6,255 bases of DNA from Candidatus Poseidoniaceae archaeon (lineage in GTDB: Archaea > Thermoplasmatota > Poseidoniia > Poseidoniales > Poseidoniaceae). The position numbers were made by a program, and so were the translations under genes. A model generated the notes under the pieces. That model made no database searches. It had not been told where the DNA came from and saw only the letters and a list, made by a program, of their open reading frames with translations. Of the stretch, positions 1 to 4,996 are shown piece after piece (the first letter of the stretch is position 1; the number at the start of each line of letters is the position of its first letter). The stretch covers positions 1-6,255 of the forward strand of contig DUIP01000149.1 in the NCBI GenBank assembly GCA_013330285.1, given 5' to 3'.

Positions 1-746
1 TGGCCAATGGTGATCAAATCAACACCCGCTTCTTTGAGCATGCCAAGCACCTCGGTGATCTCTTCATCAGTCTCTCCGACACCGACCATGACTGAGGATT
101 TTGTGAGGATGTCTGGACGCAGTTGTTTAGCGGCTCTCAGGATTTCGAGCGATTGCGAAAAAGATGCACGGTGGTCGCGCACGGTTGCATCCAGTCTTGG
201 GACACATTCGACATTGTGGGCGAAGACGGAAAGTGGACTGCCATCCAGAAGATGGGCGAGTGCATCATGATCACCTGCTAAATCTGAACAGAGCAGTTCG
301 AGGGAGACATGTGGTTGGCGCTCGTGGACTGCTTGGATGCATTGCTTGTAGTGGTCGGCTCCGCTGTCGGGAAGATCATCTCGGTTGACAACGGTAATCA
401 CTGCATGTCGCAAGTTCATCGATTCGACCGCATTAGCGAGGTTGGTGGGCTCATCGGGATCCAAAGGAGGTGGTGTTTTGATGGTACCAACCGCACAGAA
501 ACGACATCCTCTGGTGCACTCTTGTCCTGCAATCATGAAGGTGGCATCGCCACTGGCCCAGCAGTCGTGGATGTTCGGGCAGCGAGCCTCTTGACAGACG
601 GTGTGCAGGGTGTTGTCTTTAACAGCGGCCTTCGTGCTGTTGAAAATAGCCTGCTGTTCGCCTGATGGAAGGGCTGTTTTGAACCAAGGTGGGAGTCGTT
701 CACGCTTTGGTTTTGGCCTCAATGCAGGCGGGAGTTGCTTCGCCAT
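1..746 (-). CDS. lipA: Lipoyl synthase, C-terminal end cut by window edge
   Basis: LipA is a radical SAM enzyme. It inserts two sulfurs into the octanoyl group on lipoyl-dependent proteins (2-oxoacid dehydrogenase E2, glycine cleavage H protein). Reading from ATG at 746, 248 codons are complete. Cys51, Cys56 and Cys62 form the CX4CX5C auxiliary-cluster motif (VCQEARCPNIHDC), which is specific to LipA. Cys77, Cys81 and Cys84 form the radical SAM motif CTRGCRFC. The gap of 15 residues between the two motifs agrees with E. coli LipA as I recall it. Further family landmarks are VNRDDLPDSGADH, the FAHNVECVPR segment and MVGVGETDEEI. The frame is open to base 1, so roughly the last 60-70 residues, including the conserved C-terminal RSSY serine motif, lie outside. 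The N-terminus is uncertain: GTG at 767 is in frame and has a better ribosome binding site. An in-frame TAG at 780-782 limits the start. The gene is divergent from the neighbouring reductase. The family call is secure. Confidence 0.95.
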   Translation of the reverse strand, partial: MAKQLPPALRPKPKRERLPPWFKTALPSGEQQAIFNSTKAAVKDNTLHTVCQEARCPNIHDCWASGDATFMIAGQECTRGCRFCAVGTIKTPPPLDPDEPTNLANAVESMNLRHAVITVVNRDDLPDSGADHYKQCIQAVHERQPHVSLELLCSDLAGDHDALAHLLDGSPLSVFAHNVECVPRLDATVRDHRASFSQSLEILRAAKQLRPDILTKSSVMVGVGETDEEITEVLGMLKEAGVDLITIG

Positions 747-917
747 GGGTAGTGGTTTGCCGGACACAGATTCTCCCCCCTATGGTTGGCCCACGGCTTG
801 CCGCTCAAAAAGGTGCGCCGTAGGGTTTGTGTCGCCCATTCAGGGGTGAAACAATCACCAACGATTGGCATTTGGCGCTGAACGAGCATTGATGAGCAAT
901 GAACCTCACGTTGAACC
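747..917. other. Divergent intergenic region between lipA and the pteridine reductase-like gene
   Basis: Both genes must be transcribed outward from these 171 bases. I found no convincing TATA box for either direction. Small dyads are present: CCAA-cga-TTGG at 858-868 and CATTG-atgag-CAATG at 887-901. They could be operators, but are short enough to be chance. The plus-strand gene has TGA in frame at 912-914, directly before its ATG. Minus-strand open frames here are short and resemble no known protein. Confidence 0.5.
771..780 (-). promoter_or_regulatory. Candidate Shine-Dalgarno sequence for a GTG start of lipA
   Basis: On the minus strand the run GGGGGGAGAA contains GGAG at 776-773. It lies five bases before an in-frame GTG at 767-765. 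Starting there adds seven residues (VSGKPLP, with initiator Met) before the ATG at 746, which itself has no purine-rich sequence in front. This is the only clear Shine-Dalgarno-like element before any of the four protein genes here, and it favours the GTG start. It could also be a chance G-run. Confidence 0.4.
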
Positions 918-1664
918 ATGGCGAAAGGTGTTGCTCTTGTGACGGGAGGGGGGCGCCGCATTGGAGCGCAGATTTGTTCTACACTGATCGATGATGGTTG
1001 GTATGTTCTTGTCCATGTTCGCTCTTCGGTGGAAGACGCTCAACGCTTGCTCGCCGATGCCTCTCAACAACGAAACGGAGAAGCGTGTGGCCAAGTCGTC
1101 ATTGCCGATCTTTCAACAGATGAAGGCCTTCAATCTCTGATCGACCAAACCCATGCGATTCTCGAGGGTCAAAAGTCGGTTGGTTTAGGTGTGTTAATCC
1201 ACAACGCCTCAATCTATAATTCCAAAGACTACGAGTCTGTTTCTCTTGAAGAACTCCGCCTTAACAACCGGATTCATATCGAAGTTCCATTCGTTCTCAC
1301 CCAAGCGCTCACACCATCGCTCAAGGCTGCTTCTGGTTGTGTGATTGGCATGGTTGATACCTCGCTTCATCGCGCTTGGAAGGATCTTGCCCACTACACA
1401 GCTTCGAAAGCAGGATTGCGTCAGTTGATGATGAACCTCGCTGGCGACCTCGCACCAGATGTCCGCGTCAATTGTGTTGCTCCAGGCGCAATTATGGCGG
1501 CTCCTTGGGAGGCGGAACACTTTGCATCAGTGATTGAAAAGGTTCCACTCGGCCGTGGTGGTGCACCCGAAGATGTTGCGAACGCCGTGTCATTTTTGGT
1601 CCGTTCAACCTACCTTTCGGGCCAAGTCATCGAAGTTGATGGCGGTTGGTCAGTTGCGCCTTGA
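918..1664 (+). CDS. Pteridine reductase-like short-chain dehydrogenase (FolM/PTR1 type)
   Basis: This is a 248-residue cytosolic, single-domain Rossmann enzyme of the classical SDR family. The cofactor motif is TGGGRRIG (residues 9-16); Arg in it is typical of NADPH-using pteridine reductases. Other landmarks are ADLS (63-66, adenine-ring Asp64), HNAS (95-98, where most SDRs have NAG), catalytic Tyr160 and Lys164 in YTASK, and the PG loop at 189-190. The usual catalytic Ser is replaced by Asp147, exactly 13 residues before Tyr160, as in Leishmania PTR1 (Asp181/Tyr194). The segment LAPDVRVNCVAP and the NAS motif also resemble E. coli FolM, a dihydromonapterin reductase. The likely reaction is NADPH-dependent reduction of a dihydropterin or dihydrofolate to the tetrahydro form. 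The exact substrate cannot be read from the sequence. ATG 918 is fixed as the start by an in-frame TGA at 912; no Shine-Dalgarno sequence is visible. A generic 3-oxoacyl-ACP reductase (FabG) is less likely because the active-site Ser is absent. Confidence 0.85.
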   Translation: MAKGVALVTGGGRRIGAQICSTLIDDGWYVLVHVRSSVEDAQRLLADASQQRNGEACGQVVIADLSTDEGLQSLIDQTHAILEGQKSVGLGVLIHNASIYNSKDYESVSLEELRLNNRIHIEVPFVLTQALTPSLKAASGCVIGMVDTSLHRAWKDLAHYTASKAGLRQLMMNLAGDLAPDVRVNCVAPGAIMAAPWEAEHFASVIEKVPLGRGGAPEDVANAVSFLVRSTYLSGQVIEVDGGWSVAP

Positions 1665-1697
1665 GCAACTTGAGCAGGGGTTTTCTTCAAATCATGT

Positions 1698-1710
1698 GGT
1701 CCTGTGGACC
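1698..1710 (+). other. Short perfect hairpin just upstream of the tRNA
   Basis: GGTCC-tgt-GGACC forms a five-base-pair stem with a three-base loop, ending four bases before the mature tRNA 5' end. A T-rich stretch (gttttcttc, 1680-1688) precedes it. Together these could end transcription of the reductase gene or mark the tRNA leader for 5' processing. The tRNA begins only 50 bases after the reductase stop codon, so co-transcription is possible. The stem is short and may be chance. Confidence 0.3.
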
Positions 1711-1714
1711 GACT

Positions 1715-1798
1715 GCAGGGGTGGCTGAGGTGGTCAAAGGCGCCGGGCTTAAGATCCGGTCCCGTATGGGTTCGTGGGTTCGTATCCCACCCCCTGCA
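1715..1798 (+). tRNA. tRNA-Leu, anticodon UAA
   Basis: An 84-base class II tRNA that decodes UUA, and UUG by wobble. The acceptor stem is GCAGGGG (1715-1721) paired with CCCCTGC (1791-1797), with discriminator A1798. The D arm is GCT...GGC (1724-1726 with 1739-1741), with the conserved GG at 1732-1733. The anticodon stem is CCGGG/TCCGG (1743-1747 and 1755-1759) around loop CTTAAGA, giving anticodon TAA at 1750-1752. The long variable arm (1760-1773) has a CCC/GGG stem, as expected for Leu. The T arm is GTGGG/CCCAC (1774-1778 and 1786-1790). No CCA is encoded; CTT follows the discriminator. One oddity is the T loop TTCGTAT, which has T at position 58 (base 1783) where A is almost universal. 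The gene has no intron. Confidence 0.95.
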
Positions 1799-1818
1799 CT
1801 TTATTCCAACCTCTCTTT

Positions 1819-1835
1819 CCCCCTCGTAGAGGGGG
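1819..1835 (+). terminator. Strong hairpin downstream of tRNA-Leu, probable terminator
   Basis: CCCCCTC-gta-GAGGGGG is a perfect seven-base-pair, C/G-rich stem beginning 20 bases after the tRNA. It is followed by CTTTG and preceded by a pyrimidine run (ctctcttt). It is placed to end or protect the tRNA transcript before the surface-protein gene. The trailing T-run is short for a bacterial terminator, and archaeal termination depends mostly on T-tracts. The termination role is therefore an inference, while the hairpin itself is directly visible. Confidence 0.5.
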
Positions 1836-1862
1836 CTTTGTCCGAACAAACAATGCAAAACC

Positions 1863-1883
1863 GTTTAACAGTCGGTTGAACAG
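1863..1883 (+). repeat. Two near-identical 9-base direct repeats before the surface-protein start, overlapping a TATA-like element
   Basis: GTTTAACAG (1863-1871) and GTTGAACAG (1875-1883) differ at one base and sit 12 bases apart, about one helical turn. A weaker third copy, GGTGAACAC, overlaps the GTG start at 1893. The first copy is also a candidate archaeal TATA box, with A-rich sequence (gcaaaacc) before it. Its centre is about 27 bases from the GTG, the spacing expected for a leaderless transcript starting there. A separate dyad GGAC-g-GTCC lies at 1883-1891. These are candidate promoter or operator elements only. Confidence 0.35.
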
Positions 1884-1892
1884 GACGGTCCG

Positions 1893-4841
1893 GTGAACAC
1901 CTTCATGACTTCAATTTCATCCCCCAACGGCCGATTTTTGGCGGTTCTGCTCGTTTTGATCATGTTGGGCGGCGTTGCACCCCTTCAGACCAACGTAAGT
2001 GTCGAGTCTGTCGAAGCAGAATCATTGGAGGAGCCAACGGTTCAAATGAACTCAGCATCGTCCTGTCCAACATGTCAATCGTACAACCTCTACCTCGATG
2101 AGCCGAACAGTGAAAGTGGCGGAGAAGGATCGATTACGACCCTTGAGCCAACCGGTGCTCACCAAGAAGCCAGTGCCTTTGGTGGCGTTGAATTTAGGAG
2201 CGCAGAAATGATCTCTGATCTGCTCGTCTACGGCCGAGATAACACCGACAAGGTCACCCTCACCCTTTTCCTTCAATTCAAGGGTTCCCAGGGCTCGACG
2301 GCAGACATCACCTATTCGCTGAAGTCCGGGGATTCGGAAGTGGATTCCGTTTCTGAAACACTTGACGATCCGTGCACAGGTGGTACATTCGGCACAAGTT
2401 CGTGCTCATGGACCTCTTCCATTGTTGACTTCGAGGTTCCTTCTGATGGTTTTACAGTAGCCAACGGAAAACAACTCCGACTCAATGTCGATGCCCAAGC
2501 CACTTGTGAAAGCAGCGGTGGCGGTGGCCTTGGCGGTGGCAGTTGTGAAGTCAATGTTGCCTTCGGCGATGTTGAACAAACCAATGGATATTCAAAACTC
2601 GAAATGAAAGCAAACGCACTTGCAAACTCCGTGGTTAAGGTTCACCGTCCCGGTGGCGGTTTCCTTGAACCAGAGGTGACCGAATGGTCACCCGCACACC
2701 GACCAGAGTTCCGAAACATGCAGTTTTCAGTCGATGTCAGAGATGCTTTTGGCAGGGATGACATCCAAGGCGTTGACCTTGTGATGACCACGCCAAACGA
2801 AGCTGGGACGGTCTTCTCAAAGTCCTTCGATGATGACGATTTGAAACTCGACAACAACGGTTTGGTTGGAAACTATACCTTCCAGTATGAAACTGGAATT
2901 GCTGCTGGAGAATACCCACTTCGTCTTGAAATAAGTGACGTTCAGGGTCACACCTTGGTGTTTGAACACAGTGGTATCGAGTTCGTTGAGCACGATGTCT
3001 ATCTGACGCTTCCTGAGAGTCAACCAGACGTCATTTTGATTGCACCGGGCCAGACCTCGAGTGTTGAGTTCTTGATTGAACACACAGGGGCAAGTTCGTC
3101 TCAACTGGACGTCGTGTTCTCGCTTTCACGCTCGCTGCCCTCAACCTGGTCAGACCCTGTTTGGGATCAACCCGGCGGCTACAGCCTTTCCGGCGGCGGT
3201 ACTTTTGCTCGTCCCATTTTGAGCATTGAAGTGCCAGATGATGACCTGACTTCTGCTCCAAACACCCTTGAAATTGAGGCGCGTGCTTACGCTGAAAACA
3301 CCGAAGGCCAAACCGTGGAAGTCGCTGTGGAAACCATCGTGCTCGATGTCGAGGAATCTGACGTCCTTTCACCACCGAGAATTGCTGTGTTTGAGGATGA
3401 TGAGCATCAGAAGCAAATTGCAGACTCAACACGCCCAGAAGCCTACGATGAACTGTTATCGCACTATGTTGATTCAGGCGATGTCAGTGGTGATTTCTTC
3501 ATTGATGTGTTCAATTCAGGATTCATTACAGATGCATTCAAACTGCGCGTTACAGAACTGCCTGATGCGTGGCAATACAAGTTCTATGACAACGATACAG
3601 GACTTGAATTGGCCGAGGAAGGCATCCACTCAGTGACGCCCGATATCGGCTCCCACCAGATTCTGACCGTTCGTATGGAAGTCTTCCCACCATCAGAACG
3701 AGATGCTCAAGACATTGGGCTTGTTTCGATCAGCATTGCAAGTCAAGGCGATTCTGAACTCAGTACTTCGGTTGCGTTCACAGTCCATCGCACGTTTGGC
3801 GTTCTCGTCGAAGTCACAGCCGATTCAGACAGTGGGACACTTGGCACCGTTGGCCCAGTGAGTCCCGGATCCTCACTGTGGTATCAAATGCGTATCACTG
3901 ATTCAAGCGATACAATCGGCCAAACCACATGGCGAATCATCAATCCAGAAGACCTCGACAGAAATAACGAGGATGATGCTCCTTACGGCTCATGGAACTA
4001 TGAAATCTCAAATGGTTCCCAATCCGATATCGTCGTCGTCTATCTTGAATCCGATCAATACGCAGACCTCAAACTCGATGTTACCATTGGTAACAAGGTC
4101 GAAGCAGGAAACCACACCGTCTACGTTCGGGTTGTTGAAGAGGGCGTCGATGCCCAAGATGCCCGATACTTCGATTTGCCAGTGACTGTTCAAGTCAGGG
4201 AAGATGTTCAACCTGGTCGTCTTGAAATCACCGATACAAGCAGTTCAGTTGTCCGTTTCAATTCAGGAGAATTCCAGACTGTGGAATACAGCATCGATAA
4301 CCAAAACAACATCCCGCTGGATGTCGTGATCACGCTTGAAAATGAGCCACAAGGCTGGGACGTTCTTGTTCGAGCATCGTCCGACCAGACAGGTGGTAGT
4401 TTCCTCTTGCTGACCCTCCCTGCATATTCGAGCAAGGATTTCTCATTGGCCATCACCCCACCAAACAACCTAAAGAACGGCGAAACGGTTCAGTTCGAGC
4501 TTAAGGTGACGCCTATGGATGAAGAGGTCCCATACGACAGCGAGTACACACAAACCAGCAAACAGATTTACCAAACTTCGTGCCAAGGCGCTGGTTGCTT
4601 TGTCAACGAACTTGTCAACCCCGAACCACAAACGCTTGCATTGGGGCTTGGGTTGTGTGCTGCATTTGTCTTTGCAGTCTACAGGCGCGGTCAGGCTTCA
4701 GGTACAATGTACGAAGAAGAAGTCTTCGAATACGAAGACGAGAAAGAACTCGAACCATTGGAAAGCGACCTTCCCGACCCCGTGCTTGAAGAAGAAGACG
4801 ATGACGATCTCGAACTTTTGGATGAACTTGAAGCTCTTTGA
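1893..4841 (+). CDS. Large surface-anchored Ig-like/NEW3-like repeat protein with acidic cytoplasmic tail
   Basis: A 982-residue secreted type I membrane protein; I do not recognise a named family for the whole. Residues 15-31 (FLAVLLVLIMLGGVAPL) are a signal-peptide core. An N-terminal beta-rich domain (about 62-245) is followed by four segments of Ig-like beta-sandwich character: about 250-370, 371-490, 495-770 (probably two domains) and 771-880. The segments around 541-600 (NSGFITDAFKLRVTELPDAW) and 800-870 (pattern N..plDV.ITLenePqGW) resemble the NEW3/CARDB-like domains common in archaeal surface proteins. Ectodomain cysteines come in pairs (58/61, 161/171, 205/218, 897/902), suggesting disulfides. 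N-glycosylation sequons lie at Asn34, 327, 567, 707 and 740. One membrane helix (about 913-930) is followed by RRG and a 42-residue tail (941-982) with 23 Asp/Glu. No enzyme motif is seen; adhesion or envelope structure is an inference. The start is GTG 1893 or ATG 1905, both compatible with the signal peptide; an in-frame TAA at 1866-1868 bounds it. Confidence 0.8.
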   Translation: MNTFMTSISSPNGRFLAVLLVLIMLGGVAPLQTNVSVESVEAESLEEPTVQMNSASSCPTCQSYNLYLDEPNSESGGEGSITTLEPTGAHQEASAFGGVEFRSAEMISDLLVYGRDNTDKVTLTLFLQFKGSQGSTADITYSLKSGDSEVDSVSETLDDPCTGGTFGTSSCSWTSSIVDFEVPSDGFTVANGKQLRLNVDAQATCESSGGGGLGGGSCEVNVAFGDVEQTNGYSKLEMKANALANSVVKVHRPGGGFLEPEVTEWSPAHRPEFRNMQFSVDVRDAFGRDDIQGVDLVMTTPNEAGTVFSKSFDDDDLKLDNNGLVGNYTFQYETGIAAGEYPLRLEISDVQGHTLVFEHSGIEFVEHDVYLTLPESQPDVILIAPGQTSSVEFLIEHTGASSSQLDVVFSLSRSLPSTWSDPVWDQPGGYSLSGGGTFARPILSIEVPDDDLTSAPNTLEIEARAYAENTEGQTVEVAVETIVLDVEESDVLSPPRIAVFEDDEHQKQIADSTRPEAYDELLSHYVDSGDVSGDFFIDVFNSGFITDAFKLRVTELPDAWQYKFYDNDTGLELAEEGIHSVTPDIGSHQILTVRMEVFPPSERDAQDIGLVSISIASQGDSELSTSVAFTVHRTFGVLVEVTADSDSGTLGTVGPVSPGSSLWYQMRITDSSDTIGQTTWRIINPEDLDRNNEDDAPYGSWNYEISNGSQSDIVVVYLESDQYADLKLDVTIGNKVEAGNHTVYVRVVEEGVDAQDARYFDLPVTVQVREDVQPGRLEITDTSSSVVRFNSGEFQTVEYSIDNQNNIPLDVVITLENEPQGWDVLVRASSDQTGGSFLLLTLPAYSSKDFSLAITPPNNLKNGETVQFELKVTPMDEEVPYDSEYTQTSKQIYQTSCQGAGCFVNELVNPEPQTLALGLGLCAAFVFAVYRRGQASGTMYEEEVFEYEDEKELEPLESDLPDPVLEEEDDDDLELLDELEAL
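2517..2540 (+). repeat. Four-copy GGTGGC hexamer repeat encoding a Gly-rich loop
   Basis: GGTGGC is repeated as GGTGGC, GGTGGC, CTTGGC, GGTGGC in the reading frame. It encodes residues 209-216 (GGGGLGGG) of the surface protein. The glycine stretch lies between Cys205 and Cys218, so it may be a flexible loop closed by a disulfide. Such a hexamer array can change length in frame by slippage. Confidence 0.7.
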
Positions 4842-4996
4842 GCACACCATTGGTCAATCCTTGAGCAAAACGACAGACTGAGTCTTATTTTTCAGGCTTA
4901 GTGACTCGACTTTACACACCGTGAAATTGAGCATTGTATGAACATCGTACCATTTGCCTTATGAGGCATCAAAACAGCCGAGTTCTTGTGACAACC
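4842..4996 (+). other. Intergenic region with T-rich terminator candidate and possible promoter
   Basis: These 155 bases separate the two surface genes. A T-rich stretch, TCTTATTTTTC (4883-4893), is the best candidate for archaeal-type termination of the upstream gene. It lies in the loop of a weak inverted repeat, GAGTC (4880-4884) and GACTC (4903-4907). The sequence CTTTACAC (4910-4917) is a weak TATA-like element that could drive the downstream gene. Neither is strong. An in-frame ATG at 4961 could extend the downstream gene into this region by 12 residues. Confidence 0.4.

Noticed and set aside
7..665. Plus-strand open frames over the first 665 bases
   Set aside because: They lie antisense to lipA, whose two cysteine motifs and continuous homology make the minus strand the coding one.
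780..839. Short minus-strand frame MGDTNPTAHLFERQAVGQP ending in TAG in the lipA frame, considered as a leader peptide or stop read-through
   Set aside because: It is only 19 codons, with no ribosome binding site, no attenuator structure and no LipA similarity. Chance is the simpler explanation.
910..917. GTTGAACC directly before the reductase ATG, similar to the repeats at 1863-1883
   Set aside because: A seven-base match is expected by chance in a window this size, and similar GTTGAAC strings occur inside coding sequence.
719..961. Minus-strand 80-residue open frame spanning the lipA/reductase gap
   Set aside because: It overlaps the starts of both recognised genes in other frames, resembles no known protein and has a composition typical of a shadow frame.
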